Shown one piece after another: positions 1 to 8,630 of a DNA stretch of 64,000 nucleotides (position 1 is its first letter; the number at the start of each line of letters is the position of its first letter). The position numbers and the translations under genes are program-made. This DNA is from Haloplanus sp. HW8-1 (GTDB lineage: Archaea; Halobacteriota; Halobacteria; Halobacteriales; Haloferacaceae). The notes below the pieces were generated by a model that saw only the letters and a list, made by a program, of their open reading frames with translations, had not been told where the DNA came from and searched no databases. The stretch is from positions 558,001 through 622,000 of the forward strand of contig NZ_CP098518.1 of assembly GCF_023703795.1 (NCBI RefSeq), written 5' to 3'.

Positions 1-1
1 C

Positions 2-778
2 GACGGCCAGCCAACTAGCCTTCGTGACATGTTCTCCGAGGTGTCGGGTGGCTCGCTCTCGCTGCTCACCGTCAACCGGACCCGGCCGGAACAGGTCCAG
101 AACTTGCTGGCCGACGCGTTCGCGACGGGGTCGGTGGAGTTGTCCGAGCGGTCGCTCCCGTCGGACGACGACCTGCTTGTGCTTCGCGAGGACGGGGAGA
201 TCACCGCCGTCTCCTCGCTCGACCGGGTAATGCGGTCGTTTCTGCTCGTGAACGGGGACCAGTTCACGACGAGCACCCGAGGGTTCGACGAGGACGTACC
301 CGCGGTGTTGACGGGCATGGACGGCACGCTGTTCGACCTCCGTGGCTATCCGGACTCGAACAAGGAGAAGCTCCTCCTGGTGGTGATCTCCCGGCATATC
401 GAGCGCCGGGCGTACGAGGCCGGCGAGGGAACTCTCCGAGCGACGTTCCAGCGACTCTCCCGTCTCGAAGACGAGTCGGGGACGCGGCAGGTGTACGAAC
501 GGCTCGCCGGACGGCCGCTCGACGTCCACGTCTACGGCGTCCCCGACGAGTCGCCGACGTGGCTCGACGCGACGGTTCACGCAGGTACCACCCACGAGTA
601 TCGTCGCTCGTGGTGTGTGGTGTATCGACCGCCGACCCGGGGTGGTGTAGACGACCCGGGACCCGGACCCGCGGCGCTGGTCGCCCACCAGCGGGCACCG
701 AACCGCTGGCGGGGGTTCTGGACGTACGACCGCGAGCGCGTCGAGCGGATCCACCGCTACCTGGTGCGGTCGTTCTGA
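2..778 (+). CDS. DICT sensory domain protein, 5' end cut by window
   Basis: The reading frame is open back to the first bases of the window and codes for SLRDMFSEV just before the first ATG at 29. I therefore think the true start lies upstream and the N-terminus is cut off. About 250 residues are visible. The protein resembles haloarchaeal DICT-domain proteins (the sensory domain found next to diguanylate cyclases and two-component proteins). It has no visible membrane segment, DNA-binding motif or catalytic motif, so it probably is a stand-alone cytoplasmic sensor. The family call is recognition from overall sequence, not from a hard motif. If translation starts at 29 the protein is 249 residues. 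Confidence 0.6.
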   Translation, partial: DGQPTSLRDMFSEVSGGSLSLLTVNRTRPEQVQNLLADAFATGSVELSERSLPSDDDLLVLREDGEITAVSSLDRVMRSFLLVNGDQFTTSTRGFDEDVPAVLTGMDGTLFDLRGYPDSNKEKLLLVVISRHIERRAYEAGEGTLRATFQRLSRLEDESGTRQVYERLAGRPLDVHVYGVPDESPTWLDATVHAGTTHEYRRSWCVVYRPPTRGGVDDPGPGPAALVAHQRAPNRWRGFWTYDRERVERIHRYLVRSF

Positions 779-1041
779 GCGACCGACCCACTACCGGAGG
801 CCCTGATCCCCGGAGAATTGTCAGGAGAGTTATATTCGCCTCACCGGGTCCGAGTCGACGGCTCGAAGCCCACCGGAGCAGCGTCCAACAGCGGGCATTC
901 TCGGCGTGCGTTACGTGCCGATCGGAGCCCCCGAGATCGGGAGTCCTACATCATTTTTGCTTGGTAACGTATAGCAAAGGCTTTAGTCGAACCATGGTCA
1001 AATCCCTCGGTAGTGGCCCCCCTGCGGGCCGTGATTTGAAT
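779..1041 (+). promoter_or_regulatory. porA upstream region with two TATA-like boxes and an inverted repeat
   Basis: This 263-bp gap precedes porA. A TATA-like ttatattcg lies at about 831-839 and a second, gtatagc, at about 969-975. An inverted repeat TTTGCT-N11-AGCAAA (956-978) overlaps the second box. The downstream box would start transcription near 995-1000 and leave a leader of about 45 bases before the ATG at 1042. The upstream box would give a leader of roughly 180 bases or a small RNA. The inverted repeat is a candidate operator for an Lrp-type protein such as the one encoded two genes downstream; that link is inference. Confidence 0.4.
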
Positions 1042-2928
1042 ATGACTGACCATGAACTCATGTGGCGGATCGCTGGTGGGTCGGGCGACGGCATCGCGTC
1101 GACCAGCCAGAACTTCGCCAAGGCCCTGATGCGAGCGGGGCTCCACGTCTTTACGCATCGACATTATCCGTCGCGGATCCGCGGCGGACACACGTACACG
1201 GAGGTACGAGCCAAGACCGAACCGGTACGCTCCCGTGGTGACGGGTTCAACTGTCTGCTCGCGCTGGGGGACTCCTTCGCGCGCAACCCACAGGAAGACG
1301 CGTACTACGGCGACGAGGAGATCAAGCCGCTGTCCGAGAACCTCGACGAACTCAACGAAGGCGGGATCATCGTCTACGACACCGGCCTGCTCGACAGCGC
1401 CGACATCCCGAACTTCGAGGAGCGGGTCGAGGAGAACGACTGGCACGTCTACCCGCTCAACCTCCGTGAGATCGCTCGTGACCACGGCCGGGAGGTCATG
1501 CGGAACACCGCCGGCGTCGGCGCGACGGCCGCACTTCTCGGCATCGACCTCGAGTACTTCGAGGAACTGATGGCCGAATCGATGCCGGAGGACATCCTCG
1601 AACCCAACAAGGAGATCCTGCATTACACCCACGACAAGGTGATCGAGGAGTTCGAGTTCACCCACGACCTCCGCGTACCCGAGGGAAGCCACGACGAGGA
1701 ACAGGTGCTTCTCTCCGGGAGCGACACCATCGCCTACGGCGCCATCGACGAGGGCTGCCGGTTCATCGCCGGCTACCCGATGACGCCGTGGACCGAAGTG
1801 TTCACCATCATGTCCCAGGCGCTGCCGGAACTCGGCGGTGTCTCCGAACAGGTCGAAGACGAAATCGCGGCGGCTGCGCTCGCACTCGGGGCCTCCCACG
1901 CCGGCGTCAAGGCGATGTCGGGGTCCTCGGGCGGCGGGTTCGCGCTCATGTCCGAACCACTCGGGCTGGCCGAAATGTCCGAGACGCCGGTGGTCCTCGT
2001 GGAGGCGATGCGGGCCGGGCCGTCGACGGGCCTGCCGACCAAGCCCGAACAGGCCGACCTCGAACACGTCCTCTATACGAGCCAGGGCGACTCGAACCGG
2101 GTCGTGCTGGCGCCGGGGACGGTCGCCGAGGCCTACGAACAGTCGCGGCTCGCCTTCCAGTTGGCGTACGGCTACAACATCCCCGTCGTCCTGCTGTACG
2201 ACCAGAAGCTCGGCGGCGAGTTGATGAACGTGCCAGCGAGCCACTTCGACCGCGAGCCCAACCCGGACTTGGGTGCTGTCACCACGGAGGAAGAACTGGA
2301 AGAGGCCCCCCACGGCCCCGGCGGGAAGTTCCACCGCTACCGCTACGACGCCGAGGACGGCGTCAGCCCGCGGTCGATCCCCGGACAGAAAGGTGGGCAC
2401 TTCCTCGTGACCGGCAACGAGCACAACCAGGCCGGTCACATCGAGGAAGATCCTACCAACCGCGTCACGCAGATGGAGCGTCGGATGTCGAAACTCGACG
2501 GAATCCGGGAGTTCCTGGACGAGCAGGACACCCAGACGTACATGGGTCCCGAGGAGGCCGACTACGGCCTGATCACCTTCGGGAGCCAGCAGGGGACCGT
2601 CGCGGAGGCGGTCGATCGACTCAACGGTGCGGGCCACTCGGTGAAAGGCATCGGCGTCAGCGACATGATGCCCTACCCCGAGGCGGAGATGACCGAATTC
2701 TTGGAGAGCGTCGACGAAGCGTTGGTCGTCGAGATGAACGCGTCCGGGCAGTTCCGGGGGCTCACCCAGAAGGAACTCGGTCGGTTCGGTGACAAACTCT
2801 CCAGCCTCCTGAAGTACAACGGCGAACCGTTCGAACCCGCGGAGATCGTAACCGGATTCGAAGCGAGCATCGAGGGGCAGGACGTCCCCGACCAGCAGAC
2901 GACCTACGTCCCGGCGGCAGGTGACTGA
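1042..2928 (+). CDS. porA: 2-oxoacid (probably pyruvate):ferredoxin oxidoreductase, alpha subunit
   Basis: This 628-residue protein is a fused gamma/alpha subunit of a thiamine-dependent 2-oxoacid:ferredoxin oxidoreductase, which makes acyl-CoA, CO2 and reduced ferredoxin. The N-terminal gamma domain opens with GGSGDGIASTSQNFAKAL and carries HYPSRIRGGHTY. The alpha domain begins near residue 230 and contains GYPMTPWTEV. The beta subunit follows after 3 bases. Order porA-porB-lrp is, as I recall it, that of the Halobacterium pyruvate enzyme, which favours pyruvate over 2-oxoglutarate, but substrate cannot be read from sequence. The start at 1042 is chosen because family members begin just before the GGSGDG motif; an in-frame ATG at 994 is the alternative. 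Confidence 0.85.
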   Translation: MTDHELMWRIAGGSGDGIASTSQNFAKALMRAGLHVFTHRHYPSRIRGGHTYTEVRAKTEPVRSRGDGFNCLLALGDSFARNPQEDAYYGDEEIKPLSENLDELNEGGIIVYDTGLLDSADIPNFEERVEENDWHVYPLNLREIARDHGREVMRNTAGVGATAALLGIDLEYFEELMAESMPEDILEPNKEILHYTHDKVIEEFEFTHDLRVPEGSHDEEQVLLSGSDTIAYGAIDEGCRFIAGYPMTPWTEVFTIMSQALPELGGVSEQVEDEIAAAALALGASHAGVKAMSGSSGGGFALMSEPLGLAEMSETPVVLVEAMRAGPSTGLPTKPEQADLEHVLYTSQGDSNRVVLAPGTVAEAYEQSRLAFQLAYGYNIPVVLLYDQKLGGELMNVPASHFDREPNPDLGAVTTEEELEEAPHGPGGKFHRYRYDAEDGVSPRSIPGQKGGHFLVTGNEHNQAGHIEEDPTNRVTQMERRMSKLDGIREFLDEQDTQTYMGPEEADYGLITFGSQQGTVAEAVDRLNGAGHSVKGIGVSDMMPYPEAEMTEFLESVDEALVVEMNASGQFRGLTQKELGRFGDKLSSLLKYNGEPFEPAEIVTGFEASIEGQDVPDQQTTYVPAAGD

Positions 2929-2931
2929 TCC

Positions 2932-3870
2932 ATGAGTGCATTCTCAGCAATCGGCGAAGACCGCGAGATCGACCGCGAAGAGTTCACCCCCACGCTCGAA
3001 CCCCAGGCGACGTGGTGTCCGGGTTGTGGTGACTTCGGCGTCCTGAAGGCGCTGAAACAGGCCATGCCCGAGGTGGGGCGCAACCCCGACGAGGTGTTGC
3101 TCGTCACCGGCATCGGCTGTTCGGGGAAGCTCAACAGCTACTTCGAGAGCTACGGCTACCACTCGATCCACGGGCGTTCGCTCCCCATCGCCCGGGCGGC
3201 GAAACTCGCCAATCCCGACCTCGAAGTGATCGCGGCCGGCGGCGACGGTGACGGCTACGGGATCGGTGGCAACCACTTCATGCACACCGCCCGCGAGAAC
3301 CACGACATGACCTACATCGTCTTCAACAACGAGATCTTCGGCCTGACGAAGGGGCAGACTTCGCCCACGTCGCCGAAGGGCCACAAGTCGAAGACCCAGC
3401 CCCACGGCAGCGCCAAGGACCCCATCCGGCCGCTGTCGCTGGCGCTCACCTCCGGGGCGTCCTACGTCGCGCGGACGGCCGCGGTCAACCCGAACCAGGC
3501 CAAGGAGATCCTCGTCGAGGCGATGCAACACGACGGCTTCGCCCACATCGACTTCCTCACCCAGTGTCCGACCTGGAACAAGGACGCCCGGCAGTACGTC
3601 CCCTACACGGACATCAACGACTCCGAGGACTACGACTTCGACCCGACGAACCGAGAGGACGCCCAAGAGATGGCCAGCGAGGCCGAGCGATCCCTCTACG
3701 AGGGCGAAGTCCTCACGGGGCGGTTCTACGTCGACTCCGAACGGCCGTCCTACCAGGAGGAAAAACAGGCCATCGGCGAGATGCCCGAACAGCCCCTTGC
3801 GGAGCGGTATTTCGACGACGACTACGAGTGGGAGCGGAGTCACGACCTGTTGCTCGACCGGCACAAGTAG
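2932..3870 (+). CDS. porB: 2-oxoacid (probably pyruvate):ferredoxin oxidoreductase, beta subunit
   Basis: The 312-residue protein is the thiamine-diphosphate-binding beta subunit. WCPGCGDFGVLKAL near residue 28 and GIGCSGKLNSY near residue 64 are family signatures. GGDGDGYGIGGNHF near residue 105 is the GDG..(N) motif that binds Mg-thiamine diphosphate. The family motif NNEIFGLTKGQTSPTSP follows. It lies 3 bases after porA and must be co-transcribed. No cluster-binding ferredoxin domain is present, as in the two-subunit haloarchaeal enzymes; electrons presumably pass to the soluble [2Fe-2S] ferredoxin. A 16-base perfect palindrome just after the stop could end transcription. Confidence 0.87.
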   Translation: MSAFSAIGEDREIDREEFTPTLEPQATWCPGCGDFGVLKALKQAMPEVGRNPDEVLLVTGIGCSGKLNSYFESYGYHSIHGRSLPIARAAKLANPDLEVIAAGGDGDGYGIGGNHFMHTARENHDMTYIVFNNEIFGLTKGQTSPTSPKGHKSKTQPHGSAKDPIRPLSLALTSGASYVARTAAVNPNQAKEILVEAMQHDGFAHIDFLTQCPTWNKDARQYVPYTDINDSEDYDFDPTNREDAQEMASEAERSLYEGEVLTGRFYVDSERPSYQEEKQAIGEMPEQPLAERYFDDDYEWERSHDLLLDRHK

Positions 3871-3879
3871 CCGGACGGG

Positions 3880-3895
3880 ACGTCTCCGGAGACGT
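3880..3895. terminator. 16-base perfect palindrome after porB
   Basis: The sequence acgtctccggagacgt is a perfect palindrome 9 bases after the porB stop and about 60 bases before the Lrp gene. It may be a transcription-ending hairpin or a protein-binding site. No T-run follows directly, so the terminator reading is tentative. Confidence 0.3.
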
Positions 3896-3954
3896 TCGAC
3901 GAACGCGTTTTCGCCTTCGCAACATATTTTTTCCGTGGACCGAAAGGACTCCAC

Positions 3955-4383
3955 ATGGGAACGACCGCTACGGAACGTCGTATTCTTTCCGTCCTCGAAG
4001 AGGACGCACAGGCGTCCTACGGGGAGATCGCGGACCGCGCTGGCGTCTCGAAGCCGACGGTTCGTAAGTACATCCAGCAGATGGAGGAGGAGGGGGTTAT
4101 CGTCGGGTACTCCGCAGAGGTCGACCCGAAGAAGCTCTCGGGGCAGTCCATCGCCATGGTCGGGATCGAGGTCGAGAGCGAGCGGTACGTCGAGGTGACA
4201 CGCGCGTTGAAGGCCATGGACGCCGTCGAGGCGCTGTACACCTCCTCCGGGGACCACATGCTGATGGCGGAGGTGCGGGCGCCGGACGGCGACGCCCTCG
4301 GCGACGTGATCAACGACGACGTGCTCGATCTCGACGGCGTGACGGCCACACATCCCTCCTTCCTGCAAGAACGGCTCAAGTAA
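3955..4383 (+). CDS. lrpA1: Lrp/AsnC family transcriptional regulator
   Basis: A 142-residue protein with an N-terminal helix-turn-helix (residues about 5-50, including ASYGEIADRAGVSKPTVRKY) followed by an AsnC-type ligand-binding domain (RAM fold) from about residue 60. Such proteins bind amino acids and control amino-acid and 2-oxoacid metabolism. A TATA-like atattttt at about 3924-3931 sits 27 bases before the ATG, so the mRNA is probably leaderless and separate from porAB. The position right after porAB matches the lrpA1 locus as I remember it from Halobacterium; the gene symbol rests on that context. Confidence 0.85.
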   Translation: MGTTATERRILSVLEEDAQASYGEIADRAGVSKPTVRKYIQQMEEEGVIVGYSAEVDPKKLSGQSIAMVGIEVESERYVEVTRALKAMDAVEALYTSSGDHMLMAEVRAPDGDALGDVINDDVLDLDGVTATHPSFLQERLK

Positions 4384-4420
4384 GCGCAATCTTGAGGGTG
4401 CTCGGCGACCGACGGTAGCT

Positions 4421-5665
4421 ATGTCCGGCGGCGGGACGCTCCCCAGCGTGGTCGACGACGGCGACGATCGCATCGTCTGTCACGTCGACGTCGACTGTTT
4501 TTACGCCTCCTGCGAGCGGTTGCGCGACCCCGAGCTTCGGGGCCAGCCGGTCGTCGTGGGGATGGGGTACGAGTCCGGCGAGCCCCACGGCGCCGTCGCC
4601 ACGGCGAGTTACGAAGCCCGGGCGTTCGGCGTCGAGAGCGCCCAGCCCATCTCGGCGGCGCTCGAACGGCTGCCCCGCATGGCCGACGCCCGCGACGATC
4701 CGTCCCTCGATCCGGCCGAGGCAGGGTACTACCGCCCGGTCGACCTGGAGTACTACCGTGAGGTGGCCGAGCGGATCAAAACGATTCTGCGGGAGTGTGC
4801 CGACCGAATCCGGGAGGTGAGCGTCGACGAGGCGTACCTCGACGTGACCGAGCGGACGGCGTGGACGGTCGTGGACGGTCGAACGCTCGCGGAGGGGTAC
4901 GCCCGGTACGTCAAAGAGCGGATCGCCCGGCAGGTGGGCGTCCCCGCGAGCGTCGGCGTCGCGCCCAACATGAGCGCCGCGAAGGTGGCGAGCGATCACG
5001 ACAAGCCCGACGGACTGGTCGTGGTCGAACCCGGCGAGGTACGGGCCTTCTTCGAGCCGTTGTCCGTCTCCGCGGTCCACGGCGTCGGACCGGTGACGGC
5101 TCGAGAACTGCGCGAACTGGGCGTCGAGACGGCGGGCGACCTCGCGGCGGCCGATCCCGGGATCCTTCGCGAGCGGTTCGGCGAGCGGGGCCGGACGCTC
5201 CACGAGCGAGCGCGCGGCCACGACGACCGGGAGGTGACGCCGAAGGGCCGACCCAAGAGCCTCTCGCGGGAGTCGGCGTTCACCGAGGCGACCGACGACG
5301 CCGCCCGCCAGCGCGAGACGGTCGCGGGGCTGGCGGCGGACGTCGCGGAGCGGGCCGCGGGGAAAGACGCCCTCTATCGCACCATCGGCATCAAGGCGGT
5401 GACGCCGCCGTACGACGTGAACACGCGCGAGCGATCGCTGCCGGGGCCGGTCGCCGACGCCGACCTCGTCCGGGAGGTGGCGCTGGACCTCCTCGCGGAG
5501 TTTGCAGGCGAGCCGATCCGAAAACTCGGGGTGCGAGTATCGAACCTCCAGTTCGCGGCGGCGGAGCAAGCACGACTCGACGGCTGGGACCGGGCGGACA
5601 CCGCGGAGTGCGAGGGCGACGTACCGCTGTGCGACCAGTCGTCGCTCGGCGACTTCGACGCGTAG
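4421..5665 (+). CDS. dinB: DNA polymerase IV (Y family)
   Basis: This 414-residue protein is a Y-family translesion polymerase. The catalytic carboxylates are visible in CHVDVDCFYASCE (residues 20-32) and SVDEAYLDVTE (about 133-143). The middle part has the helix-hairpin-helix ARELRELGVETAGDLA, and the little-finger domain follows up to about residue 375. The C-terminus ends in QSSLGDFDA, which fits the start of a PCNA-interaction box (Q-x-x-L-x-x-F) though the second aromatic is replaced. It probably copies past damaged bases while bound to the sliding clamp. It stands alone, between the Lrp gene and the HerA-like ATPase. Confidence 0.92.
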   Translation: MSGGGTLPSVVDDGDDRIVCHVDVDCFYASCERLRDPELRGQPVVVGMGYESGEPHGAVATASYEARAFGVESAQPISAALERLPRMADARDDPSLDPAEAGYYRPVDLEYYREVAERIKTILRECADRIREVSVDEAYLDVTERTAWTVVDGRTLAEGYARYVKERIARQVGVPASVGVAPNMSAAKVASDHDKPDGLVVVEPGEVRAFFEPLSVSAVHGVGPVTARELRELGVETAGDLAAADPGILRERFGERGRTLHERARGHDDREVTPKGRPKSLSRESAFTEATDDAARQRETVAGLAADVAERAAGKDALYRTIGIKAVTPPYDVNTRERSLPGPVADADLVREVALDLLAEFAGEPIRKLGVRVSNLQFAAAEQARLDGWDRADTAECEGDVPLCDQSSLGDFDA

Positions 5666-5729
5666 CGGCGGCGGTATCGGACGCCCGTCTGACGCGGAAC
5701 TATGGGGGGCGAGACCCTCTCACACGTCG

Positions 5730-7856
5730 ATGACGGAGACGGAAACCATCACGGTCGCGGACGTGAGCGAGGGTCCCGGCGGCGACGCCGAGGCCGACCC
5801 CGGGGCGCCGGTCTCGCTCCCGGTCGTGGAACTGCTCACCGGCCGGGGGTTCGTCACCGGGAAGTCCGGATCGGGGAAGTCCAACACCGCGTCGGTGCTG
5901 GTCGAGAACCTACTGGAGAACAACTTTCCGGTCCTCGTGGTCGACACGGACGGCGAGTACTACGGCCTGAAAGAGGAGTTCGAACTCCTGCACGCGGGCG
6001 CCGACGACGAGTGTGACATCCAGGTCAGCCCCGAACACGCCGAAAAGATCGCGTCGCTCGCCTTGGAGGGCAACGTGCCGATCATCCTCGACGTGTCGGG
6101 CTACCTCGACGAGGACGTGGCGAAGGAACTCCTGCTCTCGGTCGCGCGCCACCTCTTCGCCAAGGAGAAGAAACTGAAAAAGCCTTTCCTGATGCTGGTC
6201 GAGGAGGTCCACGAGTACATCCCCGAGGGCGGCGGCTTGGACGAGACGGGGAAGATGCTCATCAAGATCGGCAAGCGGGGCCGGAAACACGGCCTCGGCA
6301 TCGTCGGGATCAGCCAGCGGCCGGCGGACGTCAAGAAGGACTTCATCACGCAGTGTGACTGGCTCGTGTGGCACAGACTCACGTGGAACAACGACACGAA
6401 CGTGGTGAGTCGGATCATCGACGCCGAACACGCCAGCGCCGTCGAGGATCTGGGTGACGGCGAAGCGTTCCTGATGACCGACTGGAGCGAGTCGGTGCGG
6501 CGGGTGCAGTTCCACCGCAAGCGCACCTTCGACGCCGGGGCGACGCCCGGCCTCGACGACTTCGAGCGCCCGGAACTCAAATCCATCAGCGACGACCTCG
6601 TCGCCGACCTCCGCGAGATCAGCGACGAACAGGAGCGCCGGGAGAGCGAACTCGCGGACCTGCGACAGGAGGTGGAACGAAAAGCCCAGCGCATCCGCGA
6701 ACTGGAAGCGGAACTGGAGGAGGCGCGGGACCTCTCGCGGATGGCCGACAAGTTCGCACAGGCGATGCTCCGGAAGGCCGAGGCGCCGTACCGCGGCGGC
6801 GACGGACGGAACGCCGCCCGGCCGCTGCCGTCGGATCAGGCGGAGTTGCGCGAGTACGAACCGGAGGAGGGGGACGCGGATGCGAATAGCGGCTCCGGGA
6901 CGACGGAGCCGAACGACTCCCCGGGGGACTCGGACGCGGAGGCGAACGCGGACGCGACCGGCGAGTTCCCGACGATCGAACCGAACGAGTGGCCGACGCC
7001 CGGGCCGGTGTCCGCCGAGGAGGGGAACGAGGCCGACGGCGGGGCGGAGGCCTCGACCGAGGAACAGGCCGACGGGGACACCGACGGCGGGACGGACGCG
7101 TCGACCGAGGAACAGGCCGACGTGACGTTCGACGCCGGCGAGGCACCCGCTGTCGATGAGCGGGCGCCGGCGGAGGCGTCGACGGTCGACTCGACGGAAT
7201 CGGGTGCGACACCGGGCACTCGCGAGGCGGTCGTCGCTCGGTTGCGCGACCGGATCGAGGCCCTGCCGGATCTCTCGCAGGCGATGCTGGCTCACTACCG
7301 CGAGGCGGGAACTGCCGACCCGGTCGACGCCCACGTCGCGGCGGGCGGGACGCCGAAGCAAACGCTCGCCTACGGCCGGAACCGTCCGCTCCGCCGGGCC
7401 GGATTCGTCGAACACGTCGAACGGGACACCTACCGGTACGCGCTCTCTGACCGGGTGGCCGAGCGGTTCGACGGCCACCTCGACGAAGTGGACCTCGCGT
7501 CCGTCCAGCGGGACGTCGAACGCGCCTTCGTCGACGAGGCGGCGCTGGTCGACGAGAGCGTGGACGACGACGAGGGTCGGAGCATCCCGGCCGAGGAACG
7601 GCCGGACGTGGAGATGGTGCCGGACGAGGAGAGCGTCGAACCGGACGACGGCTTCGTCACCGAAGACGTGGCGATCATCGACGACGACTCGGCGGATGGC
7701 GGGGACAACGACGACGGCGGCACGACGACCGACGCCGAAGGCGACGATGGGACCGCGACCGACGCCGAAGACGACGATGGGACCGCGACCGACGCCGAAG
7801 ACGACGGCGGCACGGCGCCGGCCGAGAGGGACACCGGCGGCGTGGAAATCCTCTAG
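5730..7856 (+). CDS. HerA-like (DUF87) ATPase with coiled coil and acidic repeat tail
   Basis: The 708-residue protein has a HerA/FtsK-like P-loop ATPase domain in its first 280 residues: Walker A GKSGSGKS at 44-51, Walker B region FLMLVEEVHEY, and ISQRPADVKKDFITQC, the family's arginine/sensor stretch. A coiled coil follows (about 290-335). The region 360-490 is acidic and low-complexity with two copies of ASTEEQAD. A compact domain (about 495-600) resembles a winged helix, and the tail has near-identical 10-residue repeats GTATDAEDDD. The start at 5730 was chosen because the frame upstream runs through dinB. HerA acts with NurA in DNA end resection, but no nurA is next to it here. Confidence 0.8.
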   Translation: MTETETITVADVSEGPGGDAEADPGAPVSLPVVELLTGRGFVTGKSGSGKSNTASVLVENLLENNFPVLVVDTDGEYYGLKEEFELLHAGADDECDIQVSPEHAEKIASLALEGNVPIILDVSGYLDEDVAKELLLSVARHLFAKEKKLKKPFLMLVEEVHEYIPEGGGLDETGKMLIKIGKRGRKHGLGIVGISQRPADVKKDFITQCDWLVWHRLTWNNDTNVVSRIIDAEHASAVEDLGDGEAFLMTDWSESVRRVQFHRKRTFDAGATPGLDDFERPELKSISDDLVADLREISDEQERRESELADLRQEVERKAQRIRELEAELEEARDLSRMADKFAQAMLRKAEAPYRGGDGRNAARPLPSDQAELREYEPEEGDADANSGSGTTEPNDSPGDSDAEANADATGEFPTIEPNEWPTPGPVSAEEGNEADGGAEASTEEQADGDTDGGTDASTEEQADVTFDAGEAPAVDERAPAEASTVDSTESGATPGTREAVVARLRDRIEALPDLSQAMLAHYREAGTADPVDAHVAAGGTPKQTLAYGRNRPLRRAGFVEHVERDTYRYALSDRVAERFDGHLDEVDLASVQRDVERAFVDEAALVDESVDDDEGRSIPAEERPDVEMVPDEESVEPDDGFVTEDVAIIDDDSADGGDNDDGGTTTDAEGDDGTATDAEDDDGTATDAEDDGGTAPAERDTGGVEIL
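7725..7812 (+). repeat. 30-base tandem repeat in the ATPase tail
   Basis: The unit gacgatgggaccgcgaccga-cgccgaagac is repeated about three times with small changes at the 3' end of the HerA-like gene. It codes for GTATDAEDDD-type units. Copy number could vary by slippage. Confidence 0.6.
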
Positions 7857-7876
7857 TCACCTGCCGCCGGACCTGT

Positions 7877-7901
7877 CAGCACCGCCCGCGGATCGTCGGC
7901 C
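7877..7901 (+). repeat. 25-base direct repeat, copy 1 (outside tpiA)
   Basis: These 25 bases are identical to 7957-7981, which lie inside the 3' end of tpiA. The copies are 80 bases apart. The short gap between the HerA-like gene and tpiA therefore contains a duplicated piece of the tpiA end. Confidence 0.7.
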
Positions 7902-7920
7902 ACGGCCGCCCGATCCGCTC

Positions 7921-8577
7921 TCACCGACGCGACGACACGCCCGACACCAGATCCTCCAGCACCGCCCGCGGATCGTCGGCCTTGGCCACGCCGCTCGCGA
8001 GGAGGACGCCCTCGGCCCCGAGGTCGGCAGCGGCGGCGACGTCCTCGCCGGTCGAGACGCCGGCGCCGCAGTAGACGTCAACCTCGGGGTCGACCGCCTC
8101 CGCGGCGGCGACGGCGCCCTCGACGATTTCGGGATCGGCACTGGCCACCGACACGTCGCCACCGATGAGTCCGGGAGGTTCGACTGCCACGGCGTCGGGG
8201 CCGAGTGCGGCCGCCGCAGCCACCTGTTCGGGGTTGTTGGCACAGACGACCGTCTCCATGTCTGCACGCTTCGCGGCGTCTAAGGCGCCGTCGATGTCGG
8301 CGAGTTTCAGTCGGCGCTCGGAATGATTGAGCAGGGACCCCGTCGCGCCGGCGTCGGCGACGGCCTCGGCGAGGGTGTGTCCGGTGTGGCTCCCGTGATC
8401 GACGGGCGCGACGTGCTGTGCCCACGTCTCGACCCCCGTCGCGGCGACGCGGTCGAGGTGGGCCGCCTGCGTGGCGACGGCGATGCGGGCGCCGTGGGCT
8501 TTGGCCACCGACGTGGCCGCTTCGGCGACGGCGACCGGGTCACAGGGGTACGCTTTGAGGTTGACGAGGACGAACAT
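7921..8577 (-). CDS. tpiA: Triosephosphate isomerase, archaeal type
   Basis: The 218-residue protein interconverts dihydroxyacetone phosphate and glyceraldehyde 3-phosphate in the cytoplasm. Catalytic residues are recognisable: Lys in VNLKAY near the N-terminus, His in [10 protein letters not shown], and Glu in [11 protein letters not shown]. The length fits the short archaeal form. The start at 8577 is supported by homology ([10 protein letters not shown]) and by a T-rich TATA-like tract about 27 bases upstream. A longer reading frame to 8634 exists but its extra residues look non-native. It stands opposite the HerA-like gene, tail to tail. Confidence 0.92.
   Translation of the reverse strand: MFVLVNLKAYPCDPVAVAEAATSVAKAHGARIAVATQAAHLDRVAATGVETWAQHVAPVDHGSHTGHTLAEAVADAGATGSLLNHSERRLKLADIDGALDAAKRADMETVVCANNPEQVAAAAALGPDAVAVEPPGLIGGDVSVASADPEIVEGAVAAAEAVDPEVDVYCGAGVSTGEDVAAAADLGAEGVLLASGVAKADDPRAVLEDLVSGVSSRR
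7957..7981 (+). repeat. 25-base direct repeat, copy 2 (inside tpiA)
   Basis: This is the coding copy of the direct repeat; it codes, on the minus strand, for [13 protein letters not shown] near the C-terminus of triosephosphate isomerase. Confidence 0.7.
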
Positions 8578-8630
8578 ACCCCGGATGGGGAGGCGTGCGA
8601 ACAAAAAACGTGACCATCTCGGAACCGGGC

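Noticed and set aside
946-2637. Long open frame on the minus strand across porA
   Set aside because: It runs opposite to a clearly conserved gene, and its translation has no recognisable motif; GC-rich codon bias opens such frames throughout the window.
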